Part shown: one piece after another, positions 22,987 to 33,835 of the stretch | How the letters are laid out: every line of letters begins with the position of its first letter | How positions within the stretch are numbered: position 1 is the first letter of the stretch | Assembly (NCBI RefSeq): GCF_030704535.1 | Contig: NC_081813.1 | Location: forward strand, 1,644,501 to 1,708,500 | From: Vitis vinifera | Lineage: Eukaryota > Streptophyta > Magnoliopsida > Vitales > Vitaceae | Length of the DNA: 64,000 nt | Direction of reading: 5' to 3' | Program-made: the position numbers and the translations under genes | The notes under the pieces: generated by a model | Told to the model about the DNA's origin: nothing | Database searches by the model: none | Seen by the model: the letters and a program-made list of their open reading frames with translations, nothing else

Positions 22987-24509
22987 AATATTTTAACTTC
23001 TAAAGAGACTTTTGTCCTATGAAATATTTGAAAACATTTTTAAAAAACTAATTTTGAAAACACTTTTCAAACAAAGCATTTGTTTTAAAAAAACAACTTT
23101 TAGAAACTATTTTCAGAAAATGTTTTATTTCATGACCCTAAATTTTGGTTTTATTAAAATTTCATTTAATTTTTCATGATAAGGTGATTCATCTCCATTC
23201 CATACTAATTATAGCTACACTGTTGTCCTAAAATGAAATGAAACTTCCATTTGTTAGAAAAAGGATACTTTGCCTTTTCTTCTGAAGTTGATGAATTAAT
23301 TTCGTAAGAGAAGAAGACAAAGATGGAAAAGGAAAGATATTATGTGAAGCAAAAGGGAGAAAAGTAGCAGAGGAGGGTGTGTGGCATTTCAGAGGATGGA
23401 CACGCGTCTGTTATCAAAGCATTTGCATCATGAGGAATCCATGGGGGAGTTTTGTCTTCATGCAATCATGTAAATGTAAGCAAAAACCTAAGCAGTTTGT
23501 GTCTGTAAACATTAAATGAAGTCAGATAATTTAGCTATACTATACACCTGTCACCAAAAGGAGTGCATGGTAAAGGTCGTTCCACATATATCTCTCTCTT
23601 TTTCTCTCTCCTTCTCTCTCTCTCTCTATGTGGCTGGTCTCCAATCCAGAGCCAAACCTCATATAAATATCTACCAAAAGGAGGTTGGCCGACCTTGTTT
23701 TCAGGCTCAAACCCTTGAAGTTTCAAGTGGGTAAGTGCTCTTTGATCTGTTTTCTGGGTTGTTTGTGTATTTCTTCAGCAGGATTGTGCCTATTCTCATG
23801 TAGGTTTTTTCTGTGTAATGTGGGAATTTTGTTGTTGATTGTGTTTGGAGGTGTTTGTTGGTGGAAAACGGGAAGTGAAGGAGACCCATTTTTCAAGAGA
23901 GGGTGAGATGGGTTGCCTCAGATCCAGGGAACCCAAGTTTTGTGGGAAAAAGTTCTGACCTTTTTAGGGTTTCCTTGTGATTCTTGGGTCGGTTTCCCTT
24001 TTCTTTCCCATGAACCCTTTTGCTTTCCTTCTTGGGTTTATAGATAAGGGTCTAATTTGGGTTTTGCTTTTTCACTGTATGTGAGGGCTTCTTGGTGGGA
24101 ATAGGGTATAGGCCATTAGTGGTTGGTTCGGGAAATAATTTGATGAACTGTAGGGTCTTGAGGGCTCAAACTGCCTGTAAAAAGCTGGAAATATCTCTAT
24201 GTGGAAGGCTAAATCCATTGTTCATCACCAGATCTGATGACTCATTTGCGTTCTTCTGATATTTGGCTCGTCTCTGCTTTTGATTTGTTATCGGGGCTGT
24301 AATATTGTGTTTTCCCTGTATTCATTATTATAAAAAGAAATTGATGAGCCATTGAGATTCTCTCTTATGGAATAGGAGTATTTGAAACTTGAAACTTCCA
24401 AGTTTTATACCAAGTCCATTGGTAGAAGGAGATGTTGGGAATGAGAATTGGCAGTTAGATAAACTCTGTTGCTAGAGAAGATAATTGTCAATAGTACAGT
24501 GGGGAATTG
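22987..24509. promoter_or_regulatory. Upstream region and probable leader of the PP2C gene
   Basis: A decayed A/T-rich stretch runs to about 23160. A CT-rich microsatellite lies at about 23591-23628. A TATA-like TATAAATA at 23662-23669 suggests transcription starts near 23695. A strong donor-like GTAAGTGC at 23731 suggests an intron in the 5' UTR, with its acceptor somewhere in 24440-24500. CACGCG near 23400 is a weak ABRE-coupling-like site. The TATA, start and leader-intron calls are inference. Confidence 0.45.
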
Positions 24510-26888
24510 ATGGAAGAGATGTCTCCTGCAGTTTCTGTGACACTTAGTTTAGGTAGTACTTTATGTGATAATTCGGGAATTGCAACCCATGTGGAAATCA
24601 CACAGCTCAAACTGGTAACAGATACTGTGAGCTTGTTATCAAGCCCTGCAACTGTACTCTCTTCAGAGTCTGTTTGTAGTGGTGATGGAATTCGAAATGA
24701 TGTTAAGAGTGAGCCCAATGGGGTAAGTGAATCCGAAGCAGAAGAAGACAGTGGTGGGCGAAGAGTGACTTTGTTGGAGATGGTACCTGAAAAGGGGAAT
24801 GGTTGGATTGATAGCGGTGACATGATTCAGCATAGCGAGGAAGATGAGATCTTAGCTGTAGTGGACAACACCAGTAGAATTAGTCATGAGGACTTGTTGG
24901 CTTTGGTTGCTGGGTCCGAAATAAGCTTGCCAAATTCTATGGAAATTGAAAATGTTGAACATGGTCAAATTGTTGCTAAGGCGATTATATTGCGGGAATC
25001 TTCTGAGAAGGTGCCTGCTGGTGAACTCCTTGCCGTGGCAGTGAACCCGGATGCAGTGTTGTCTGGTGGGTCTGATTTGAAGGCATCTGCAGTGGTTTTT
25101 CAGTTGTCTACAGACAAGAATCTCAGCAAAGGAAGTGTGCGAAGTGTTTTCGAGCTGGATTGTATACCCCTTTGGGGTTCTGTGTCAATCCAAGGGCAAA
25201 GACCAGAAATGGAGGATGCGGTTGCCGCTGTTCCTCGGTTTATGGAAACTCCCATCAAAATGCTTATTGGCAATCGGGCAATCGATGGAATGAGCCAAAG
25301 ATTCACCCACCTAACCACTCATTTTTTTGGGGTTTATGATGGCCATGGAGGCTCTCAGGTACATTTTTATTCTCATTTGTTTGTTTGCACTTTGAATGAT
25401 TATGTTGTGTTTAGACTAGTGAGTACACTGCAATGGAATTTTGAATATCTTGAATTGTAGGCAGTGTTATCTATCGAGCATATGTAGCCCATTTTATAAT
25501 ATATATAACTCGGTCCATGTTGGACTTTGTGAATTGGTTAGGCTCTAGGTAGGGTGCAGTTGCTTTTTTATGTGTTTTTGCAACTTTTTTTTTTTTTTTT
25601 TGCCTTTTGGCTTCCTTTGTATAGATCATGTTTACTTACCCGTGTTTTCTATCGTTGATAATACAATCATTATTTTGCCTATCAAAAAACAAAAAAGTAT
25701 GTAACTTGGTCATTTTCCAATTATTCATAATCATATTTTTAATGAGAACGGAACTTATACTTCCTAGTTTCGATTTGCATTGCTTTTCCAATACTAAAAC
25801 CCAGTCATGAATTTCTTTTCACATATTCAGAACGTTCTGAATTCAAAGTATTCCTTATGGTGAATATTCTTGGATTCTTAATTTGTCAGCATGGTTGAGA
25901 GTGCAGGTTGCTAACTATTGTCGTGATCGAATCCATTTGGCTTTGGCTGAAGAAATAGGAAGTATCAAGGACGATGTGGAGGATAACAGGCATGGGCTGT
26001 GGGAGAATGCCTTCACTAGTTGCTTTCAAAAGGTTGATGATGAGATTGGGGGGGAAGTTAGCAGAGGCATCATTGAAGGAAATGCAGATGTTTCAGATGT
26101 TTCTGATGCTAGTTTAGAGCCTATTGCTCCAGAAACTGTTGGGTCTACAGCTGTGGTTGCCTTAATCTGTTCATCCCATATCATCATCGCCAACTGTGGT
26201 GATTCAAGAGCAGTTCTATGTCGTGGCAAGGAGCCCATTGCACTATCAATTGATCATAGAGTAGGCCTTCTTTTTTATAATCTCATATCATTAGATTGTC
26301 AAGAATCAACTGTCTTGGAAAGCCAATCCCTGTTTTTTTTTGTCACCCTTTTCAGCCAAACAGAGAAGATGAATATGCAAGGATTGAGGCATCTGGAGGC
26401 AAGGTCATACAATGGAATGGCCATCGTGTTTTCGGCGTTCTTGCAATGTCGAGATCTATTGGTAGGTGTGGTCTTCATTGTGATCTTGGCCACTAATGGT
26501 GAATTGTGAAATGGGAATATTATCAACTTCCTTTTCTTTGTATTCAACAGGTGATAGGTATCTGAAACCATGGATCATCCCAGAGCCAGAAGTCATGATG
26601 GTGCCTCGGGCTAGAGAAGACGACTGTCTCATCTTAGCCAGTGACGGGTTATGGGATGTCATGACAAACGAGGAAGTATGTGAAGTAGCTCGAAGGCGGA
26701 TTCTGCTGTGGCACAAAAAGAATGGAGTCGCATCCCTTGTAGAAAGGGGCAAAGGAATCGACCCTGCAGCTCAGGCAGCAGCAGAGTACCTCTCAATGCT
26801 TGCTATCCAAAAGGGAAGCAAGGACAACATATCTGTGATTGTGGTGGACTTGAAAGCTCAAAGGAAGTTCAAGAGTAAACCCTCATAA
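24510..26888 (+). CDS. HAB1: Clade A protein phosphatase 2C, HAB1/HAB2 type (ABA co-receptor)
   Basis: Four exons, 24510-25358, 25907-26260, 26356-26461 and 26551-26888, join in frame to 548 residues. The N-terminal ~215 residues are acidic and poorly conserved. The catalytic PPM/PP2C domain follows from about 220: PLWGSVSIQGQRPEMEDAV, the metal-binding FGVYDGHGG (Asp277), ETVGSTAVVALI, NCGDSRAVLCRG, GVLAMSRSIGDRYLKPWIIP, ASDGLWDVM and GSKDNISVIVVDLKAQRKFK. Trp421 in GGKVIQWNGHRVFG is the 'lock' residue that in clade A enzymes senses ABA-bound PYR/PYL receptors. These phosphatases hold SnRK2 kinases off until ABA-bound receptors block them. The HAB group is chosen from the long N-terminus and ILLWHKKNG; ABI1-type is less likely though the GGSQVANYC part resembles it. 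The start is the first ATG in frame. Confidence 0.94.
25517..25697 (+). mobile_element. 5'-truncated LINE remnant in PP2C intron 1
   Basis: The intron contains TTTGTATAGATCATG, TACTT, GATAATACAATC and TTTTGCCTATCAAAAAA followed by an A-rich tail. This resembles the 3' end of plant L1-type LINEs, where TAATACAATC and CCTATCAAAAAA are typical. Flanks TATAACTCGGTC (about 25505) and TGTAACTTGGTC (about 25700) could be a decayed target duplication. Only the 3' end is present. Identification is from memory of the family pattern. Confidence 0.5.
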
Positions 26889-27820
26889 AACCTCACCCCT
26901 AATCTGGCTCTAATCCATATCCCTATATATGATAGAAAAATTACATATCCTTAATACCTAGCTTGGTCCATTCATTTTTCACATGGGCTTTACGTAGTTT
27001 GTACAAGAATAGCAATTAGTATGTACTATATAGCAAGCGCATCCGAAAATTCCATATCCTCTCTGCTTTTGGTATCATGGTATGTATGCATAATGCTGTG
27101 TTCTGGGTGTGTAAATTTGATCTGTTGCAGGGATCAGGAATAGTTTTTCGGTTTCCTTAGGGTCTATTTGACAACCGTTTTTTAAAACAGTTTCTTGGAA
27201 AACGCATTAAACATTTAAAAAGCTGTTTTCCCAAACAGTCTTCTGTTTTACAAAATCTCATAAAATAATTTATAAAAAAACAGTTGCCAATTATTTTAAA
27301 AATTGTCTTTGAAAACAATTACCAAATAAAATTTTATTTTTTGATTTTTTTTTTTAGAAAATAGAAATTCTTTTTTAAAACACCTACCAAAATTGCATGA
27401 ATTTCATGCCATCATCCTTTCCGGTCACATATAAAAGCAAACGCAGAGGCTGATATCATGGATTCCTCTTTATCCAAAGAAGATTGAAGAGAGAATAAAA
27501 AAAGAAACTTGTGATTGCCACTGAACAGAATATCTGGGGTATAATGCCTCATCATATAGAATGTGCAGTCAAAAGAATATCTGCAGTTTGATTTATATGT
27601 GAATCAGTCTAGTTTGACAGGAGCTGATGCTCTGTCAAAATTGTTCCAAAACAACCATAATAACAAATCTTTTCACCTTCTCTCTTCAACTCAGACAGGC
27701 ATTACACAAGAATGCTTTAAATGTACCAGACATTCTTCAAAACCCAGCACAAGCCCACCCAAACAGGTCCTTGAGCCTTTATAAATGGAGAGGGGACTGA
27801 AAATTCGACAAAAAATCCAT
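26889..27820. other. Convergent 3' region between PP2C and RPA49; possible decayed MITE
   Basis: The probable PP2C 3' UTR comes first. At about 27163-27330 the ends CTATTTGACAACCGTTTT and, inverted on the right, ATTTGGTAATTGTTTTCAAA suggest a decayed MITE with imperfect terminal inverted repeats. No gene is seen. Confidence 0.4.
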
Positions 27821-30800
27821 CTACCTTCGCCTCTTCTGCCTCAGCCTGGGGAAAGTGAGGGGAACAGGAAGCGTAGCCATCGTCACTTTATTCTGAGACA
27901 CGAGCTTGCAACCCAGATGCTCGAAATGTGCTCTCAACTTTACTGCACTCATCCTCAAATCCCTAGCTATATCTGATGGGTCAGTTCTGAATTCATCAGC
28001 ATATAGAGTGAGCACCAAGACATAACTGATGAGAAGATCTTTCTTCTCTTCAGTGAGTCTTCTCGAATCTGAATCAAGAGCAAACATGGAAGAAAACTTC
28101 TGGTTCAGGATGCCTGGGATTTTATGGTGCTTGGCAGATGAAGCATCCATAGAATTCCGATCTTTGTACTTCAATAGATGATTAATATATGAGAATATGC
28201 AGGCAAGCGTTGTTTTCTCCCCTTCATCCTATGAAAACAGAAATTATGAAACCAACGTCAATCTAATGAAGACATTAAAATGAGGAGAACAAGGGCCATG
28301 ATTATTATCGGCAACATCCCAAATCTGACAAGGATATGAGAATTAGAATCACACTCATCAGCAATAACATATGTCATACAATATCAGAACATAGTAATGT
28401 GATTGGAATAAAAATTAAGGAAAGAATCATTCCAGTTTCACTCTCATGATAAGTATCTGAAACCTTTTACAAAATCCCTGATGATGTTTATATATATTCA
28501 AACAGGTTTGTAAGGATGCAGTTTTATGTAAACTCAAATCGGGCATATTAGAGGTAGGAAGACAATGATTCCTTTTGAATTAGCTAAGCATTCCTAATCT
28601 GTCACTTGAAACAGGTACCAAAAATTATTTTAAATGAGCATTATAGATCATTCTGCTTTTAAGATGTCTCTAAACAGACAATCAAACCTTCTTAAACCTC
28701 AGGATTCTGTCGCAAACAAAACTCACACCCACCAACCCAGAGGACTCACTAAATCCTTACCTCAAGCTCCTTCAATTTTTGGATTCTGTTGCAAACAAAA
28801 CTTGAGTAAGCACTGGATTCTACCTCTACTCCTGCTTGCAGAAGGTCGAGAATATCTAAAAGGTAATCCCATTCCCCTTTGAAAATAATCTTGTCCAGAC
28901 GATAGGCCTCCTGGGGTGTAGTGGCCGTATCATCATATGGTGGGATATTACGAGCACTATGAGCAGAAGTACTTTCAAGCGCCTCCTTGTTTATAACAAC
29001 TTCCTTGAGTTTCCTGTCCAAATCCTTCTGAGACCTAGGATCATCTTTTTGGTTCAGAGCCTGCAATTTCTTAGCCTGCAATGTAAAATAAAAAATGTCA
29101 TATGTAAATACCAGAATGAGGCTTACATGATTGATGACAGTACACCCCCCCATCCTTACCGCAATATCAATATATATAATAGCAAGCTAGAGGTGGCACC
29201 AATCAAGGACAAAGTGAGTTGATTTTAGTTGAATGTGTTACAAGGATAAATGAAAGGCAAAAAAAGAACAAGTGATGCCCTTTGGCAATCTCTGGATGCA
29301 TCATTGTACTTGGCCTGGGCCCGCATTTTGTTGGCCCTTTTATAATATATTCTATTTGTCTATACACACACAAAAGAAGCTTGGTTAAGATGATCACAAA
29401 AGATACGATGGATGATTCAACACGGGCCATTGCAATGGAAGAAGTATCCTTGCTAGTCCCGAGCCATCATCTGATGAATGGAATTTCCAGGTCATACTCT
29501 GCCTCCGAAGGCTGTAGCTATTCAATCTACAAAATTTCTCACATAATGACAGTAGTGCACTTTCTAATCATGCAAGACAACAGGAGGATTGAATGGGAAT
29601 TTTACAATATGGTCAATACATAGGGAAAATTTTAACCATTCCAGATTGCCCCTAATATTTTGCATACATACCCATGATGTAGTAGACTGACCCAGAAGCA
29701 TACCCATGATGTAGTAGGAAGTGGAATAATCACTTGATAGCATCCAGTTAGAATATTAATTAAGATCTTATAATCAAAAAGAAAAAAAAAAAAGAATATT
29801 AATTAAGATCTGAAGATGACTGTAATAGACTGTTTCAGTAACTTCTAGCCAAGTAGGTATTCTCCCAAAATAGGAGTATGCCATCATTGTGATCTCACAT
29901 ATCAGTTTAAGCAGCTTGTTTGGGTTTTGAAAATCCTATTGTAACCATAGCATGGTAACTTGCAACAGGTGAGTTGTCATCGTTCTCATCCAATCCATGA
30001 AAACCTAAGTTACTCTATTCGTACTTTAAAAAAAAATCAATTACTTCTCTAATATGCACAAAACGTATGCACGAACTCGGTTGTAGACATTCCTTTTAGA
30101 GTTCATAGGAATTAACCCATTATACAGTACACAATGCATGTCTACAACTCATGGAAATTGAAATTGGCAACTAGAACAATTTTGCCAACCAACTACGAGT
30201 TAAGGAACATACCTGGGTAATTGACTTCTTTGTTCCATATAAGTTAGTTAGATCTCTCATTCTGCCTGCCTTCTCTTCTGCAGTTTGTTCTCCCTTTAAT
30301 AAACTTGAAGGTTCATCAACAGAGGCATCTGACCCTCCAACTCTTGGTTCCAACCTAAATATCTAGAATCACATTCCAAGCCAGTTTGAAGTCTAAAAAT
30401 CATCGCAAAATTATATACTGCAAATGAAAAATGAAACCTTACACAGAAAAGAAAATGAAATGACAGTTCACCATGTTCAACATAAATGCAAGCTATGATG
30501 ACAAAAATATGGCTAAATGTGTAATGTATGTACAAGTATGTGCATGCTTGTGCTTGTCTGCAACCAAACAGAGAACTCCTTGACAAATTGAAACTTGACT
30601 CCAGTTGCGGAATAAGTTGCACCTACTGTGGGTAGAAAATTTTTCTTCTTTTCAAACTACTCCCTAGCAAGCAAACAGAAGTTTAAGTAAACCTACTAAG
30701 AGAAACCTTGCACTAGAGGCAATGAACCAATCTTTTGCAAAACCTAAATCAACACAAAACATGTTAAGAATTTTGCTCCCCCTTTTTTCCTCAATTTTCT

Positions 30801-31849
30801 GCACAACCATCCTTGAGTGCATGAATTTACCACAACTACCTTATTCAAGACAATTGAAACATCCCTTAACAAACAGAAAATCAATAGCAAACATAAAATA
30901 TCTATTACTTCTCTTCTTTCTATTCTCTACGTTTTCTCATCCCGGAAACCGCAAAATAAGCAAATTTACTTTGGCAGCAATCAAAACAACATAAAACAGA
31001 TAATTTGAAATTTTCTATTCTCTTTCCTGCGTTTCCTCAGTAACCAAACAGAGCGACGCAGTTCACTCAAAACACTTTCTTCCTTTTTCTCTTCCCGCAC
31101 ATCCTCAGCAAGTAAATAGCATCAACAGAAAAATTAAAAATCACCTCATTGGACTAAACAGGAACAACCATCAAGGTCTGAGTCTCCTAATAAAAAACCC
31201 TCACAGCATAATCTATAACAATAAAACATTTGAAAATAAGGGGGAAGAGGAAGGAGTCTTTCTTTCTTTTCATTCAGTATCCTTTCCTGCACTTTCCCAG
31301 CAACCAAACAGACAAAAACATCAAAAACACAATACTGGACGCAAAAGGAACAACCTTATCTAGAACCCCACTATCATAAGCCATAAAACTGTAACTTTTT
31401 TTCTTTTATTCCCTGCACTTTCCCAGCAACCAAACAGACGACAATATTAAAAATACCTTATTAGACGCAATAGGAACGATCTTCAACGTCTGGGTCTCCT
31501 TATCAAGAACCCCAAGAGCATAGGTGCAGACCTGAGCCGACGCGGCTTCGCCGGAGTAGCTGGTGCCAACGAAGTTGACCTTGGAATCATTTGGGCTCAC
31601 AACAAGCTGTAATCGGTTGGCTCTAGCCTTGTTTCTGAAAACCTTAACAGCGGGTGGTGGGTCGGATTCATGGTCTTGGGGTTTGTGGGGATCGAACCCA
31701 GATGGGAAATAGCCCACTAGAGGTGGGATCTTTTCTGGGTGTTCATGGACGACCTCCATTTTGACGTTGACATGCTTCTTTTTCTTCCTCTTCTTAGTTG
31801 GGGTTAGAGTTAGGGTTTGTGATGAGATCTCTGGCTCTTCTTCTTCCAT
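27821..31849 (-). CDS. RPA49: RNA polymerase I subunit RPA49 (A49/POLR1E-like)
   Basis: Four exons on the minus strand, 31849-31457, 30362-30213, 29075-28761 and 28228-27821, join in frame to 421 residues. The acceptor of exon 2 was fixed by frame: the later AG would bring an early stop, while the chosen one gives PIASNK|IFRLEPRV. The N-terminus is acidic then lysine-rich (TPTKKRKKKKHVNV), followed by the A49 dimerisation region (YPSGFDP-like YFPSGFDPHKPQ, LVGTSYSGE-like FVGTSYSGE, YALGVLDKETQTLKIVPIAS). The C-terminal half (IPPYDDTATTPQEAYRLDKI, LISYVLVLTLYADEF, DLRMSAVKLRAHFEHLGC) fits the tandem winged-helix DNA-binding part. The protein ends in a basic tail, RLRQKRRR. RPA49 supports initiation and elongation by RNA polymerase I on rDNA in the nucleolus. 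Plant homologues have about 440 residues. Confidence 0.85.
29750..29811. mobile_element. Bare A-rich retroposition scar with 19-bp target duplication (RPA49 intron 2)
   Basis: The same 19 bases, AGAATATTAATTAAGATCT, stand at 29750-29768 and 29793-29811. Between them are only 24 bases, TATAATC then an A-rich tail. This is what target-primed reverse transcription leaves when a LINE or SINE copy is truncated almost to its tail. A 19-base unit CATACCCATGATGTAGTAG is also repeated just upstream (29667 and 29699). Confidence 0.65.
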
Positions 31850-31896
31850 TGTGCGAGAAGCTTAGACTGAGAGCTTGCTCCGCCGGAGAGGGGTAT

Positions 31897-31910
31897 AAAC
31901 CCTAGGGTTT
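31897..31910. promoter_or_regulatory. Palindromic telo-box upstream of RPA49
   Basis: AAACCCTAGGGTTT, a head-to-head pair of telo-box halves, lies 48 bases before the RPA49 ATG, near the likely transcription start. Telo-boxes are enriched in promoters of ribosome-formation genes, which suits a polymerase I subunit. Confidence 0.65.
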
Positions 31911-32100
31911 TATTTCAATCACTTGAAAATGTGATTAAATTAAAAATAATAATAATTTATTAAAACAACCTATAAAATTATATATATATATATTCCAATA
32001 TCATAAAAATTAAAAAGAAAAATGACTTAATTAAAAAATAATTTATTAAAATAACCTATAAAATACATTATAAAATAACAAAATATGAAAATTATTTTTT

Positions 32101-32509
32101 AGGGTTTATTACACTTCACCCCCAATTTATACCATTTTTTCACATTGTCCTCTCACATTTAAAATTGAGCAATATACCCTTCATATTTTATAAATACATA
32201 TAATGTATATTTGTTGTGCATGACGTTGCGAAAGGAAGGCAATTGTACAATTTAAGGTTTTAGGACTAAATAATTAAAGGTAATTAGAGGGCTATGTTAG
32301 AGTTTTAAAATGAAATGACAATTCTGTCCTCACATAAACATTTCACGTGTTTCAATAGAGGTGTCTTTCTTTCGTTACAACTAACATCGTTGTACAATAA
32401 ATATACATTGCATATATTTATGAAATATCAATGATATATTGATCAACTTTAAATATAAGGGAGCAATATAAAAAACAAGGTATAGGTTATGGGTAAAGTG
32501 TAATAGGTC
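32101..32509. mobile_element. Foldback MITE, probably Mutator-like, ~409 bp
   Basis: The two halves are imperfect inverted repeats along almost their whole length. The left end (ATTACACTTCACCCCC, TATACCATTTTTTCA, GAGCAATATACC) is mirrored on the right as ATTACACTTTACCCAT, TATACCTTGTTTTTTATATTG and ATCAATATATC, and deeper blocks such as AATGTATATTTGTTGT pair with AATGTATATTTATTGT. Flanks TTATTTTTT (32092-32100) and TTATTTGTT (32510-32518) match at 8 of 9 bases. A 9-bp duplication and long inverted ends fit Mutator-like MITEs. There is no coding part. Confidence 0.7.
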
Positions 32510-32518
32510 TTATTTGTT

Positions 32519-33815
32519 AATATATGGTATGATATGATATTTTGTAACATTTTTTTGAGAAATTATTTTAATCATCTTTTATATATTTTGAAACCTATTA
32601 TGTTCCAATCATAAAAATGATGTAAAATGAATGAAAAAAGTCTAATTTAAGTATTCTTTCATTTCAATTTTCGTAAATCATAATATACTTCACATTATTT
32701 TGCACTCAAAGATAACCAAAACATGTTTTTATTTTTAATATTTTAAAAATTGATTGACAATTAAACATAATTGACACACATCTATAATCTTGTTTTTAGT
32801 ATTTTTGAAATAATTTCATAAAAACAAATTATTAGCTTAAGATATAATTTTTAAGCATACATTTTCTTTCTTTATATGAATTTTTATATGTAATTAAAAT
32901 CATTTTTAGACATTTTTGGGAAATAAAAATCATTCATATACATTATGATTAATAGAAGGATTGAGATAATCAACGAGTAATAATATATAATATATAATAT
33001 ATTACACGTTGCATACCTATTCTAAAAGGCATTTTGAATTACCTACAACCCTTAACTTTGATACCAATTTTTAGATCGGTAATTAACAACCTCATCTAAA
33101 AACTAATTAGTGTTTGATGAGGATAGCTCAAACCTTTTTATGACCTTCAACATCATACCCTATTAACTTATTATAAGAGTCATTATTTGCATGACTTTCT
33201 TTATACTTAAAAGCGACATTGTTGCACTTGACATTAATCATTTGTAGATAATATTTTCAAATAAATATAAATATTAACATTGCATTTCTTCAATTAAAAA
33301 TCAATTTTAGACATTTTTTTTAATAAATCATTGGTTCACATTTATTATTAGTGATGTGACCAAAATAGGTAATATAATTAATCAATTTAGATATTTTCCT
33401 AAATTATGTCAATTAGTAATAATTTCTAATATAATAATCATCAGTAATCAAATAATTTGAATATGGGCATTCGGATTTTTTTTCTTGTATTAATTTTGGA
33501 CATATCAAAAACAAGTTTAAAATTTTTTCCATTTAGGACAAATTTCATTTATGACTTTTATTTTTTGAATTATTGTGCAATTATTTTTAAATTTTTATTC
33601 AAAAACCACATTTTAAATGAGGATAATTCGGATATTTTTGTAATAAATTGATTAATATATCCAAATTTTTATTTAAAGGTCATACCCAAAAAAATTATAA
33701 TTAGACAAAAAAAAAAGAAAAAGAAAGGTCGCATTGAAATTCCATCTCTTATTCTCCTAAGGAAGCCAAGGGCATATTCCATAGAACACAAGTCATGATT
33801 AAGAGAGCATTCGAG
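32519..33815. other. AT-rich intergenic DNA left of the L18a-like gene
   Basis: The stretch has low complexity, with runs such as TAATATATAATATATAATATATTA near 32980. No gene, RNA gene or delimited element is seen. Confidence 0.4.
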
Positions 33816-33835
33816 ATAAAACGACGTCGTTTTAT
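33816..33835. promoter_or_regulatory. 20-bp perfect palindrome with C-box core
   Basis: ATAAAACGACGTCGTTTTAT is its own reverse complement. Its centre AACGACGTCGTT matches 4699-4710 in front of TIM23. The nearby GC increase (33820-34080) suggests the promoter and leader of the downstream L18a-like gene. The GACGTC core is a known bZIP target type. Confidence 0.5.
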
